From contig NZ_CP046530.1 in assembly GCF_030408375.1 (NCBI RefSeq), positions 1,178,001 through 1,242,000 of the forward strand: a stretch of 64,000 nucleotides of DNA, given 5' to 3'. The translations under genes were made by a program, and so were the position numbers. Below the pieces are notes generated by a model. It made no database searches and was not told the DNA's origin. It was given only the letters and a program-made list of their open reading frames with translations. Shown here in pieces: positions 8,510 to 17,539 of the stretch. Source of the DNA: Corynebacterium afermentans subsp. lipophilum. GTDB lineage: Bacteria > Actinomycetota > Actinomycetes > Mycobacteriales > Mycobacteriaceae. Each line of letters begins with the position of its first letter. Position 1 is the stretch's first letter.

Positions 8510-10019
8510 CCTCCGCGGCGACGACGCGCTTGCCGTGGCGGCCGGTGATCCGCGCCCACTCGTCGGGGTTCGCCGTATTCGGCATGTCCTCGCTCTCGTC
8601 CTGCTCGGCGCGCACGGCCTCGCGAAGGTGCTCCTCCGTCAGTCCGGCGGTGGATACGCCCGAGAGGTGGTCCTTGATGGCCAGTTTCTTGGCGCGGTCC
8701 ACCACGTTGGCGATCATCGCGCCGGAGACGAAGTGGTGGTAGTGCAGGGTTTCGGCGGAGCCGTCGACAAGCTCGAGGCGCACGAAGGGACGCGGGGCGA
8801 ACATGGCGTCCGCGGTGGCGTCGATTAGCACCTCGCTCGCGGCCGCAAGTGGGACCTCCTCGGTGATGTAGCGCGCGAGGATGTCCTTGGCTTCGTCTTT
8901 ATTGGGGCGCGAGACCCGGATTTTGATGTCCAGGCGGCCGGGGCGCAGGATGGCCGGGTCGATGAGTTCCTCGCGGTTGGTCGCGCCGATGACGATGACG
9001 TTGGCGATGTCCTCCACGCCGTCGATCTCGGTGAGCAGCTGCGGCACCACCGTGGTCTCCATGTCAGAGGACACGCCGGAGCCGCGGGTGCGGAAGATGG
9101 ACTCCATCTCGTCGAAGAAGACAATCACCGGGTTGCCACCGGCGGCCAGCTCGCGGGCGCGCTCGAAAATCAGGCGGATGCGACGCTCGGTCTCGCCGAC
9201 AAACTTGTTCAGCAGCTCGGGGCCCTTGACGTTGATGAAGTGCGCCTGTCCCCCGTCGCCGATGCGCTGCGACAGCGAATTCGCCACTGCCTTGGCAATG
9301 AGCGTCTTGCCGCAGCCGGGCGGGCCGTACAGCAAAAGCCCCTTCGGCGGTCGCAGGTCGTAGGCCTGGTAGAGCTCCGGGTGAGAAAACGGCAACTCCA
9401 CGGAATCCTGGATCGTTTCGATCTGGGAGCTCAAACCGCCGATGTCGGCGTAGGTGACATCCGGGATTTCGTCCAGGGACAGCTGGTTAACCTCGGTCTT
9501 CGCGATACGCTCAAACGCGTAACCGGCGGAGGCGTTGACCAGCACCGTGTCGCCGGCGCGGGCGGATTCGCGCAGCGGCTCGGCGAGCATGACAATCGAT
9601 TCGGCGCCCTGCTGGTCCGCCACAACCGCGCGTTCCACGCCGACGCGCTCGACCATGGTTGCCAGCTGGCCGGTGGGGTCGAAACCGCAGGTCTCCACCA
9701 CGATCGTGCCCTCGCCCAGCCGCACGAGCGTGCCGGGGACCAGCTTGGACGGATCCACCAGCGGCGAGACCTTCAGCCGCATGCGCCGTCCGGTGGTGTG
9801 CACCTCCGCCTCTCCGTCGCGCGGTGCGGGCGCGAGGTAGATCCCGTACGTCGATGCCGGCTCGTTGAGCTCCTCGACCTTCGCGTACAAGTCGTTGAGC
9901 TTGTCGCGGCTGACTTTCAGCAGCTCAGCGAGCTTCTCGTTGCGCGACCCGAGATCGCGATTTTTGCGCTTGAGCTCGCGCAGCTCCGGTCCGAAGGCAT
10001 CGTCGTGGATTTCAGGCAT
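8499..10019 (-). CDS. arc: Proteasome-associated-type AAA ATPase ARC (Mpa family)
   Basis: A 506-residue ATPase with the ARC/Mpa plan: N-terminal coiled coil (residues about 10-55) that captures Pup, a double OB-fold interdomain (about 60-200), and one AAA module with Walker A GPPGCGKT, Walker [10 protein letters not shown] and arginine-finger region ILRPGRLD. The C-terminus ends [16 protein letters not shown] and lacks the GQYL-type tail that docks mycobacterial Mpa on the 20S proteasome, as in other corynebacterial ARC proteins. It probably unfolds pupylated proteins without a proteasome. Followed by trmI upstream on the same strand with a 29-base gap. Confidence 0.95.
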   Translation of the reverse strand: MPEIHDDAFGPELRELKRKNRDLGSRNEKLAELLKVSRDKLNDLYAKVEELNEPASTYGIYLAPAPRDGEAEVHTTGRRMRLKVSPLVDPSKLVPGTLVRLGEGTIVVETCGFDPTGQLATMVERVGVERAVVADQQGAESIVMLAEPLRESARAGDTVLVNASAGYAFERIAKTEVNQLSLDEIPDVTYADIGGLSSQIETIQDSVELPFSHPELYQAYDLRPPKGLLLYGPPGCGKTLIAKAVANSLSQRIGDGGQAHFINVKGPELLNKFVGETERRIRLIFERARELAAGGNPVIVFFDEMESIFRTRGSGVSSDMETTVVPQLLTEIDGVEDIANVIVIGATNREELIDPAILRPGRLDIKIRVSRPNKDEAKDILARYITEEVPLAAASEVLIDATADAMFAPRPFVRLELVDGSAETLHYHHFVSGAMIANVVDRAKKLAIKDHLSGVSTAGLTEEHLREAVRAEQDESEDMPNTANPDEWARITGRHGKRVVAAEVIG

Positions 10020-10048
10020 GCGTTCGAGCCTACATAGGAGCGGGCTGC

Positions 10049-10882
10049 TTATCGACGAGCTTTGCGCTGCGGCCGGGGCGGCGTCACCCCGTCGGCGAGC
10101 CTGCGCGTCCAGACGAGGAATGCCGTGTGCGCGTTCATGCGGTGCTCCGGGCGCGTGGCAAGGCCGTCAACCTTCCACTCACGCAGCAGAGTCTCCCACG
10201 CGCGCGGCTCGGTGAAGCACTTCGCCTCGCGAATGGCCTCCATGATGTTCATCAACTGCGGCACGGTGGCCACGTACGTCATGAACACGCCACCGGGGAT
10301 GAGCACGTTTTTCACGGTGTCGATGAAGTGCCACGGCTCCACCATGTCCAAGATGACGCGGTCGACCTGGCCGTCCAGGTCTTCCGGGGTGACTTCGCCG
10401 AAATCGCCGAGGCGCGGGGTCCACCACTCGGGCTCGCCACCGAAGTAATCGGCGACGTTGTCTTTGGCAAACGCCAGGTGGTCGTCGCGGATCTCGTAGG
10501 AGTACACGTGGCCTTCCGGGCCCACAGCGCGCAGCAGCGACATGGTCAGCGCGCCGGAACCGGCGCCCGCCTCGAGCACTCGCGCGCCCATGAAAATATC
10601 GCCCTCGACCAGGATCTGGGCGGCGTCTTTCGGGTAGATCACCGCGGCGCCGCGCGGCATGGACAGCACGTGGTCCACCAGCAGGTGGCGGAAGCACAGG
10701 TAGTCGGAGCCGAGCGTCGACTTCACCACGGTGCCCTCATCGGCGCCGATGATGTCGTCGTGGCTGACTATGCCTTTGTGCGAGTGGAACTGCCCGCCCT
10801 CTTTGAGCTCGATGGTGAAGTGGCGGCGCTTCGCGTCTGTGAGCTGCACCTTGTCGCCTGGCTGGAACGGTCCCGAATACAT
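10049..10882 (-). CDS. trmI: tRNA (adenine-N1)-methyltransferase TrmI
   Basis: A 277-residue class I methyltransferase that methylates A58 (and sometimes A57) in the T-loop of tRNAs, usually as a tetramer. An N-terminal small beta-barrel ([23 protein letters not shown]) precedes the SAM domain with motif [21 protein letters not shown] at about residues 101-120, and the family signature YPKDAAQI. Substrate-strand motif [12 protein letters not shown] is present. The basic tail (PRPQRKARR) fits RNA binding. Its TAA stop lies inside one copy of the CGTCGATAAGC repeat. Adjacent to arc and apeB on the same strand, as in other corynebacteria. Confidence 0.94.
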   Translation of the reverse strand: MYSGPFQPGDKVQLTDAKRRHFTIELKEGGQFHSHKGIVSHDDIIGADEGTVVKSTLGSDYLCFRHLLVDHVLSMPRGAAVIYPKDAAQILVEGDIFMGARVLEAGAGSGALTMSLLRAVGPEGHVYSYEIRDDHLAFAKDNVADYFGGEPEWWTPRLGDFGEVTPEDLDGQVDRVILDMVEPWHFIDTVKNVLIPGGVFMTYVATVPQLMNIMEAIREAKCFTEPRAWETLLREWKVDGLATRPEHRMNAHTAFLVWTRRLADGVTPPRPQRKARR

Positions 10883-10897
10883 GGCGGTAAGTATGCC

Positions 10898-12109
10898 CTA
10901 CTGCGCCGCTGTATAAAAAGCCGTCAGCGCGCGCACGAAGTAGTCCATGTCGTCCACGCCGCACAGCTCTCGGGCGGAGTGCATGGACAGAAGCGGCACG
11001 CCGACGTCCACCGTGGGAAGGCCCAAGCGCGTCGCCGAAATCGGGCCGATGGTGGATCCGCACGGCACAGCGTTGTTGCCCACGAACGTTTGGTGCGGCA
11101 CGCCCGCCGCGCGGCAGGCCAGGATCCACTCTGTCTCCGTGGCGGCGTTGGAGGCGTAGCGCTGGTTCGCGTTGATCTTGAGCACCGGGCCCTTGTTCAC
11201 CAGCGGGTGGTGGGTGGGGTCGTGCCTGCCCGGGTAATTGGGGTGCACGGCGTGGGCCGCGTCGGCGGAGACCTGAATGGAGTTAGCGATGATCTCGGCC
11301 GGGTCGCCGAAACCAGCCGCGACCTTGGTCAATACACGCTCCAGCAGCGGCCCACCCGCGCCAGCGGTGGACGCCGAACCGACCTCCTCGTGGTTGAAGG
11401 CGGCCAGTACCAGGATGTCCTCGGCGTCATCCTTGGCTGCGAGCATCGCCTCAAGGGAGGCCCACACGCTGGTCAGGTTGTCCAGGCGGCCGGCGGCGAG
11501 CAGGTCGCCGATGACCTGGCCGCGCTGCGCGTCCGCGGTGATCAGCTCGTGCGCCACGATGTCCTCGGCGCTAAGCCCCGCAGACTTTGCCGCCAGCTCC
11601 AGCAGCGGTCGGTCCACGCCCAGGATTGGCTGGGTGTGCACCTGGCGGTCGATCTCCGGCATGTCGCCGCGGTAGAGGTGGATGGCCAGGTTGGGCACTC
11701 GCGCGACCGGGCCGGTGTTGACCAGGTGCTCGGTGCGGTCCGCGGTGACCACACGGCCCGCAAACGTCAGGTCGCGGTCGAACCAGCTGGCCAGAATCGG
11801 CCCGCCGTAGACCTCCACCGCAGCCTGGCGGAAGCCCTCGCGCACCACGTCCGGGTCCGGCTTGGCCATCAGCCCCGGCGAATCTGTGTGGGAGCCGACC
11901 ACCCTGAACCGTGGGCGGGCTTTTTCGGGCACCCACCAGGCGACCACAGCGCCGTCGCGCTCGATGAGTTGGCCGCCGGGGGCGTGTGCGCCGTCGTCAA
12001 GCGAGATGTTCCGTGTAAACCCCGCGGCCTGCAGCTTTTCGGCGACGGCCGCGCTCGCATGGAACGCGGAGGGGCTTTGGGCGATGAAATCGATGAACGG
12101 CTGTGTCAT
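10898..12109 (-). CDS. apeB: M18 family aminopeptidase (aspartyl aminopeptidase type)
   Basis: A 403-residue cytoplasmic dinuclear-zinc aminopeptidase. Visible ligands and catalytic motifs in order are SHTDSPG (about residues 72-78), NHEEVGS around residue 255 carrying the catalytic Glu, and MHSARELCG near the C-terminus. Size and motif spacing fit the M18 family, which prefers acidic N-terminal residues, though substrate preference cannot be read here. It lies directly upstream of trmI with a 15-base gap. Divergent from the RecB-type gene, leaving only about 26 bases between starts, so both promoters must overlap the other gene's start. Confidence 0.93.
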   Translation of the reverse strand: MTQPFIDFIAQSPSAFHASAAVAEKLQAAGFTRNISLDDGAHAPGGQLIERDGAVVAWWVPEKARPRFRVVGSHTDSPGLMAKPDPDVVREGFRQAAVEVYGGPILASWFDRDLTFAGRVVTADRTEHLVNTGPVARVPNLAIHLYRGDMPEIDRQVHTQPILGVDRPLLELAAKSAGLSAEDIVAHELITADAQRGQVIGDLLAAGRLDNLTSVWASLEAMLAAKDDAEDILVLAAFNHEEVGSASTAGAGGPLLERVLTKVAAGFGDPAEIIANSIQVSADAAHAVHPNYPGRHDPTHHPLVNKGPVLKINANQRYASNAATETEWILACRAAGVPHQTFVGNNAVPCGSTIGPISATRLGLPTVDVGVPLLSMHSARELCGVDDMDYFVRALTAFYTAAQ

Positions 12110-12135
12110 GGCTCCACTCTATGATGTTGGGCACC

Positions 12136-12966
12136 ATGTCGAACGCCAGCACTCCCCCACGCCCAATTGCCATCTCGCCCTCGCGCGCCTCAGACTACAA
12201 ACGCTGCCCGCTGCAGTACAGGCTGCGCGCCATTGACAAGATCCCGGAACCGTCCACCGAGGCGCAGGTCAAAGGCACACTGGTGCACGCCGTGCTGGAG
12301 GAAATGTTCGCCTGGCCGCGCGAGGAACGCACGTATCCGGCGGCGGTGAAGCGGCTCAAGCCGAACTGGGAGAAGATGCGCGAAGCCGACCCCTCTTGCG
12401 CGGAGCCGGTCGCGGACGAGTACCAGTTGCTTGTGGACGCCCGCACGCTGCTGCGCGGCTACTTCACCATGGAAAACCCGCTGGGATTCGACGCGCACGC
12501 CCAAGAGATGCCGGTGGACTTCACGCTGCCGAACGGGGTGCCGGTGCGAGGGTTCATCGACCGTGTGGACATTGCTCCCACCGGCGAGGTGCGCGTGGTC
12601 GACTACAAAACCGGCAAGAAGCCGCTGCCGCGCTACTCGCAGGACGCGCAGTTCCAGATGCGCTTCTACGCGTTGGTGTACTGGCGCATGTTCGGGGTAG
12701 TGCCCACGCAGCTGAAGCTGATGTATCTGAAAGTCATGGACTCGTTGATCCTTGCCCCGTCGCGCGAGGAACTGGAGTACTTCGAGCGCGACCTAGCGGA
12801 GCTGTGGTGGAAGATCGAGGCCGACGGTAAATCAGGCAACTTCCGCCCGCAGCAGTCCAAGCTGTGCGGCTGGTGCGCCTTCCAGCACCTGTGCCCGGTC
12901 TTCGGCGGCACTCCCCCGGAATACCCCGGGTGGCCGGGGTCGCGGGCGGAGCAGCCTGAGGCCTAG
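12136..12966 (+). CDS. RecB-family exonuclease (PD-(D/E)XK, probable Fe-S cluster)
   Basis: A 276-residue Cas4/RecB-like nuclease. Motifs in order are SPSRASDYKRCPLQYRLRAID with the first cysteine, GTLVHAVLEEMF, GFIDRVDI and VVDYKTGKKP (PD-(D/E)XK core), QMRFYALVYW, and a C-terminal KLCGWCAFQHLCPVF. The four cysteines form the arrangement that holds a 4Fe-4S cluster in Cas4/AddB-like nucleases. No cas1/cas2 or CRISPR array is near, so it is a stand-alone DNA-processing enzyme. I chose the ATG at 12136 because homologues begin shortly before SPSRASD; in-frame starts also exist at 12103, 12121 and 12124. Its stop interlocks with that of fhs (CTAG). Confidence 0.88.
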   Translation: MSNASTPPRPIAISPSRASDYKRCPLQYRLRAIDKIPEPSTEAQVKGTLVHAVLEEMFAWPREERTYPAAVKRLKPNWEKMREADPSCAEPVADEYQLLVDARTLLRGYFTMENPLGFDAHAQEMPVDFTLPNGVPVRGFIDRVDIAPTGEVRVVDYKTGKKPLPRYSQDAQFQMRFYALVYWRMFGVVPTQLKLMYLKVMDSLILAPSREELEYFERDLAELWWKIEADGKSGNFRPQQSKLCGWCAFQHLCPVFGGTPPEYPGWPGSRAEQPEA

Positions 12967-14630
12967 AACAGGCCGGAAACCACGCCGTCCGCGTCCACGT
13001 CGATGTTGTTGGCGGCCGGCTGCTTCGGCAGACCCGGCATGGTCATCACGTCGCCGGTGAGCACCAGCACGAAGCCGGCGCCGGTGCGCGGGACGATGTT
13101 GCGCACGTGCAGCGTGTGGCCCTCCGGCGCGCCGAGCTGGGCCGGGTCGTCCGAGAAGGAGTACTGCGTCTTGGAGATGCACACCGGCAGGTTGTCAAAG
13201 CCGTTGTCCTTGAGGGTCTGCAGGTCCTTTAGCGCTGCGGCGGAGTACTGCACGTCGGCGGCGCGGTAGATCTCCTTCGCGATGGTCTCGATGGACGCCT
13301 CCACACCTTCGGCGGGGTCGTAGAGCGGGTGCGAAGTGCCCTCGGTGAGGTTGTCCAGCAGGGTCTGGGCGAGCTCGAGCGCGCCGTCGCCGCCCTTCGC
13401 CCACACATCCGCCTCAGCCAGCGCGATGTCCTTAGCCTGCGCCCAGTTCTTCAGGAATTCGAGCTCGGCCTCGGAATCGGTGGCGAAGCGGTTGAGCGCA
13501 ACCACAGGGGTCACGCCGAACTTGCGCACATTCTCCACGTGGCGCTCGAGGTTGACAACGCCCTCCTCCAGGGCGGCGACGTTCTCCGCCGACAGGTCCG
13601 CCTTGGCCACGCCCGCGTTGTGCTTGATGGAGCGGATCGTGGCCACAATGACGGCACCGGCGACGTCGAGGTCCCCGTAGCGCGCCTTGATGTCGAAGAA
13701 CTTCTCCGCGCCCAGGTCGGAGCCGAAGCCGGCCTCCGTGAGCACGATGTCGGCGTACTGCTGGGCGGTGCGGGTGGCAATCAGGGTGTTGCAGCCGTGG
13801 GCGATGTTGGCGAACGGGCCGCCGTGGATGAACGCAGGCGTCCCGCCGAGAGTCTGCACGAGGTTCGGGTTGACCGCGTCCTTGAGCAGCGCGGCCATCG
13901 CGCCCTGGGCACCGAGGTCACCGGCCGTGACTGGCTTCTTGTCGTAGGTCAGCCCGATGGTGATGTTGGCCAGGCGCTGCTTCAGGTCCTCCAGGTCCGT
14001 GGCCAGGCCCAGAATCGCCATGATCTCAGAGGCGGCGGTGATGGTGAAGCCGGTCTCCGCCGGGACACCGTGGGCCGGTCCGCCCAGCCCGGTGACGACG
14101 TTACGCAGCGCGCGGTCGTTGACGTCCACACAGCGCTGCCAGGTCACACGGCGCGGATCGATGTTCAGCGCGTTGCCCTGGTGGATGTGGTTGTCAATGA
14201 GCGCGGCCAGTGTGTTGTTAGCGCTGGTGATCGCGTGGAAATCTCCGGTGAAGTGCAGGTTGATCTGCTCCATCGGCACCACCTGGGAGTAACCGCCGCC
14301 GGCAGCGCCGCCCTTGATGCCCATCACGGGGCCGAGCGACGGCTCGCGCAGCGCCACCATGGCGTTTTTGCCCAGCTTCGTCAGCGCGTCCGTCAGGCCA
14401 ATCAGCGTGGTGGACTTGCCCTCGCCCGCGGGGGTCGGCGAGACACCGGTGACCAGGACGAGCTTGCCGGGGGCGTTGCCCGGGTTCTGGGTGATGTCCA
14501 CCTTGGCCATGTGCTTGCCGTACGGGATCAGCGCATCGTCGGATACCCCAGCCTTCTCAGCGATCTCCCCAATCGGGGCGAGTGTGTGGGCCTGAGCAAT
14601 TTCGACGTCAGTCAACGGTTGTGCAGTCAT
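12963..14630 (-). CDS. fhs: Formate--tetrahydrofolate ligase
   Basis: A 555-residue enzyme that makes 10-formyl-tetrahydrofolate from formate, THF and ATP. The P-loop TPAGEGKSTTLIGL lies at about residues 62-75, followed by REPSLGPVMGIKGGAAGGGYSQV, GDFHAI and NNTLAALIDNHIHQGN, all family signatures. The start is the ATG at 14630 (MTAQPLTDVEIAQ), five bases after the stop of the dicarboxylate carrier gene, so it is probably the last gene of an aspA-dcu-fhs transcript. Its 3' end overlaps the RecB-type gene by four bases. Confidence 0.96.
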   Translation of the reverse strand: MTAQPLTDVEIAQAHTLAPIGEIAEKAGVSDDALIPYGKHMAKVDITQNPGNAPGKLVLVTGVSPTPAGEGKSTTLIGLTDALTKLGKNAMVALREPSLGPVMGIKGGAAGGGYSQVVPMEQINLHFTGDFHAITSANNTLAALIDNHIHQGNALNIDPRRVTWQRCVDVNDRALRNVVTGLGGPAHGVPAETGFTITAASEIMAILGLATDLEDLKQRLANITIGLTYDKKPVTAGDLGAQGAMAALLKDAVNPNLVQTLGGTPAFIHGGPFANIAHGCNTLIATRTAQQYADIVLTEAGFGSDLGAEKFFDIKARYGDLDVAGAVIVATIRSIKHNAGVAKADLSAENVAALEEGVVNLERHVENVRKFGVTPVVALNRFATDSEAELEFLKNWAQAKDIALAEADVWAKGGDGALELAQTLLDNLTEGTSHPLYDPAEGVEASIETIAKEIYRAADVQYSAAALKDLQTLKDNGFDNLPVCISKTQYSFSDDPAQLGAPEGHTLHVRNIVPRTGAGFVLVLTGDVMTMPGLPKQPAANNIDVDADGVVSGLF

Positions 14631-14635
14631 GCACC

Positions 14636-15946
14636 TCACACTACAACGGCGCCGATTGCATAACCCAGAATTACGCTGACAAAGATGCACACCACTCCCG
14701 GAACGAGGAACGGGTGGTTAAACACGTATTTGCCAATGCGGGTGGAACCGGTGTCATCCATCTCCACCGCGGCGAGCAACGTCGGGTACGTCGGCAGCAC
14801 GAACAGTGCCGAGACTGCGGGGAAGGCGGCGAGCGCAGTCAGCGGGCTCACCCCAATCGCAAGCGCTGCCGGGATGAGCGCCTTCGCCGTGGCTGCTTGG
14901 GAGTACAGCAGCGATGCGGCGATGAAAAGCACGACCGCGAGCAGCCACGGCTTCGCGGTGAGCACGTCGCCGGCGATGTTCTGGATGTCCTCGATGTAGT
15001 AGTTGATGAACGTCGTGCCCAGCCAGGCCACACCGAGCACGCACACGCAGGCGGACATGCCCGAACGGAACACCTGCGTGTTCAGGATCTCCGCTGCCGT
15101 CGTGCGGGTGACCAGCACGATGGCTGCCGCGGCGCCGAGCATGATGGCCATGATCGCTTCGTTTCGCGGGATTGTCGGATCCGAAATGAGCCCCACCTGA
15201 TCAGAGATCAGCGTGGCGTAGACCATCACGATCACAATCGCGGCGAGGAAGATCCCCACCGAGGCCTTTGCACCTTGGGGCGGGACGTAGTGCTCGCGCG
15301 AAGCCGGCTGCGCAACGAGGCCTTCGGACACTCGCTTGCGGTAGACCGGATCATCTTCGAGCTCCGCGCCCGTCTTGTTGGCGATCCAGGCCATGGGGAA
15401 AATTGCCAAGAACGTCGCGGGGATCATCACCGCCAGCAGCTGGAGGTAGCCCACACCGAGCGGCTCGAGCGCCGAGGCCATGAACACCACCGCGGCGGAA
15501 ATCGGCGAGGCGACGATAGCCATCTGTGAGGCGATCACGGCCGCCGCCAGTGGGCGCGAGGGCCGCACCTTGCCCTCCTTGGCCACCTCCACGATGACGG
15601 GCATGGTGGAAAATGCGGTGTGGCCGGTGCCGGCGAGCACCGTCATCAGCCAAGTGACAATTGGGGCGTAGACCGTGATGCGCTTCGGGTTGCGGCGCAG
15701 GAAGCGCTCTGCCAGGTCCACCAGGTAGTCCATGCCGCCGGCGAGCTGCATCGCGGAGATAGCCGCGATGACGCACATGATGATGCCGATGACATCGAAC
15801 GGGATGGCTTCCGCGCTGACCGGCATCCCGGTGGCGCCCAGCAGTAGCACGCCGAGTCCGCCGGCGAAGCCGATGGCGATAGAGCCCATCCGCGCTCCCA
15901 CCACAATCGCTCCGAGGAGGATGATGATGTGGACGGCGAGTAACAC
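14636..15946 (-). CDS. Anaerobic C4-dicarboxylate transporter, Dcu family
   Basis: A 436-residue membrane protein with about 10-12 hydrophobic helices, from the N-terminal LLAVHIIILLGAIVVGARMG to the C-terminal VVCIFVSVILGYAIGAVVV. The conserved GTGHTAFSTMPVIVEVAKE segment (about residues 105-125) and RPSRPLAAAVIASQMAI match DcuA/DcuB carriers, which exchange fumarate, malate, aspartate and succinate. It follows aspA, which makes fumarate from aspartate, so the pair likely supports aspartate-fumarate-succinate exchange. The start is a GTG at 15946 whose AAGGAG Shine-Dalgarno is inside a strong inverted repeat. Confidence 0.92.
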   Translation of the reverse strand: MLLAVHIIILLGAIVVGARMGSIAIGFAGGLGVLLLGATGMPVSAEAIPFDVIGIIMCVIAAISAMQLAGGMDYLVDLAERFLRRNPKRITVYAPIVTWLMTVLAGTGHTAFSTMPVIVEVAKEGKVRPSRPLAAAVIASQMAIVASPISAAVVFMASALEPLGVGYLQLLAVMIPATFLAIFPMAWIANKTGAELEDDPVYRKRVSEGLVAQPASREHYVPPQGAKASVGIFLAAIVIVMVYATLISDQVGLISDPTIPRNEAIMAIMLGAAAAIVLVTRTTAAEILNTQVFRSGMSACVCVLGVAWLGTTFINYYIEDIQNIAGDVLTAKPWLLAVVLFIAASLLYSQAATAKALIPAALAIGVSPLTALAAFPAVSALFVLPTYPTLLAAVEMDDTGSTRIGKYVFNHPFLVPGVVCIFVSVILGYAIGAVVV

Positions 15947-15949
15947 GAC

Positions 15950-16001
15950 GGGCTCCTTCAGACAGTTATTAGGTCATCCCATTATCTGTCCGGAGGAGCC
16001 C
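15950..16001 (-). promoter_or_regulatory. Hairpin covering the Shine-Dalgarno of the dicarboxylate carrier gene
   Basis: On the plus strand GGGCTCCTTCAGACAG at 15950-15965 pairs with CTGTCCGGAGGAGCCC at 15986-16001 (14 of 16 positions). On the transcript the 3' arm contains the AAGGAG ribosome-binding site four bases before the GTG start. The hairpin could occlude translation or act as an attenuator between aspA and the carrier gene. Confidence 0.55.
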
Positions 16002-16045
16002 GAAACGGAAATGCAGCCGATGTGATGTTGGCTACGCCTCCGCGC

Positions 16046-17485
16046 CTACTCTTCCAAGCTCGACTCGTCGTCGACGTAGAGCTTGCCCCGGTACTCGGGG
16101 TGCATGAGGTTTTCCTTGCTCAGCAGCTTCTTCAGATCTTCTTCCTCGATGAGGCCCTTCTCCAGCACGAGGTCGTAGACACTCTTGCCGGTTTCTGCCG
16201 CCTCGCGGCCGATAAGGTCGCCGTTGTGGTGGCCGATCACCGGGTTGAGGTAGGTGATAATCCCGATGGAGTTAGTCACGTACGCCTCGCACACATCCTG
16301 GTTGGCAGTGATGCCGGTGACGCACTTCTCGCGCAGGGTCTTCGCCGCGTTGGCGAGCAGGCGGATGGACTCGAACAGTGCTTGACCGATCACCGGCTCC
16401 ATCACGTTGAGCTGGAGCTGCCCCGCCTCGGAGGCCATGGAGATGGTCACGTCGTTGCCGAAGACCTTGAAGCAGACTTGGTTGACCACTTCGGGGATCA
16501 CCGGGTTGACCTTCGCCGGCATGATCGAGGAACCCGCCTGACGCTCCGGCAGGTTGATTTCGTTCAGACCGGCGCGCGGGCCGGAAGACAGCAGGCGCAG
16601 GTCGTTGCAGATCTTCGACAGCTTCATCGCGGCGCGCTTGATAGCGCTGTGCATCATCACGTAACCGCCGGTGTCGGAAGTCGCCTCGATCAGGTCCGGC
16701 GACGCCTGGATGTCCAGACCGGTGACCTCGCGCAGCGCGGAGACCACCTGGTCACGGTAGCCGCTCGGGGTGTTGATGCCGGTGCCGATAGCGGTCGCGC
16801 CCAGGTTGACCTCCAGCAGCGAGTCGGCGGCGCTGCTGATGGTGCGCTGCTCCTCGGCAAGGTTGGCGCCGAAGGCGGTGAATTCCTGGCCCAGGGTCAT
16901 CGGGACGGCATCCTGGAGCTGGGTGCGGCCCATCTTGATGATGTCGGCGAACTCGTCGCCCTTCGCACGCAGCGCCTTCTGCAGCTCGTCGAGCTCCTCC
17001 AACAGCCCCTGCACGGCGTAGTACACGCCGAGGCGGAAACCGGTCGGGTACGCGTCGTTAGTGGATTGCGACATGTTGACGTCGTCGTTCGGGTTGATCA
17101 CCGAGTAGTCGCCCTTTTCGCGGCCGATCAGCTCGAGCGCGAGGTTGGCCACCACTTCGTTGGTGTTCATGTTCAGCGAGGTGCCCGCGCCGCCCTGGAA
17201 GACGTCGATCGGGAACTGGTCCATGCACACGCCCTCGTCCAGGATCTTGTCGCAGGCCGCCACGATTGCTTCGGACTTGTCCTTCGGCAGGGCGTGCAGG
17301 CGGCGGTTAGCCATCGCGGTGGCTTTCTTCACCTGCACCATGCCGCGAATGAACTCCGGCACGTCGTTGACGGTGCTACCGGAGATCTGGAAATTGTCCT
17401 TGGCGCGCTGGGCGTGGATGCCGTAGTAGACGTCGGCGGGAACCTCGGCGGTGCCGAGGAGGTCTTCTTCAGTACGAGTGCTCAT
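16046..17485 (-). CDS. aspA: Aspartate ammonia-lyase
   Basis: A 479-residue member of the fumarase/aspartase superfamily that deaminates aspartate to fumarate and ammonia. The signature [15 protein letters not shown], containing the flexible catalytic loop and its serine, is at about residues 323-337. [15 protein letters not shown] and the N-terminal [14 protein letters not shown] are also diagnostic of aspartase rather than fumarase. The ATG at 17485 ([11 protein letters not shown]) is preferred over an upstream in-frame codon. It heads an apparent operon with the Dcu carrier and fhs. Confidence 0.95.
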   Translation of the reverse strand: MSTRTEEDLLGTAEVPADVYYGIHAQRAKDNFQISGSTVNDVPEFIRGMVQVKKATAMANRRLHALPKDKSEAIVAACDKILDEGVCMDQFPIDVFQGGAGTSLNMNTNEVVANLALELIGREKGDYSVINPNDDVNMSQSTNDAYPTGFRLGVYYAVQGLLEELDELQKALRAKGDEFADIIKMGRTQLQDAVPMTLGQEFTAFGANLAEEQRTISSAADSLLEVNLGATAIGTGINTPSGYRDQVVSALREVTGLDIQASPDLIEATSDTGGYVMMHSAIKRAAMKLSKICNDLRLLSSGPRAGLNEINLPERQAGSSIMPAKVNPVIPEVVNQVCFKVFGNDVTISMASEAGQLQLNVMEPVIGQALFESIRLLANAAKTLREKCVTGITANQDVCEAYVTNSIGIITYLNPVIGHHNGDLIGREAAETGKSVYDLVLEKGLIEEEDLKKLLSKENLMHPEYRGKLYVDDESSLEE

Positions 17486-17509
17486 GGGCGCCACTATACG
17501 TAGCAACAA

Positions 17510-17520
17510 GCTTCTCGACG
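17510..17520 (-). repeat. Intergenic copy of the dispersed 11-mer CGTCGA(G/T)AAGC
   Basis: This copy reads CGTCGAGAAGC on the minus strand in the short gap between aspA and the HAD phosphatase gene. Exact copies found by eye on the plus strand begin at 2530, 18692, 19391, 25105, 37053, 43221, 45722, 50448, 50970, 53860, 60083 and 63945. Minus-strand copies occupy 2455-2465, 10047-10057, 17510-17520, 18749-18759, 30330-30340 and 43308-43318. All 18 share the leading C. Near variants are CGTCGATAGGC at 31253 and 38769, and CGTCGACAAGC near 8764 and 43607. Confidence 0.75.
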
Positions 17521-17539
17521 GGCGCTGCGTACCCCCGTT

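Noticed and set aside
10127..12124. A 665-codon plus-strand frame across trmI/apeB
   Set aside because: Antisense shadow of two well-identified minus-strand genes; Arg/His/Val-rich composition.
12136..12966. Considered as Cas4 of a CRISPR system
   Set aside because: The RecB/Cas4-type nuclease has no cas1/cas2 neighbours, and no array of direct repeats with spacers was seen anywhere in the window.
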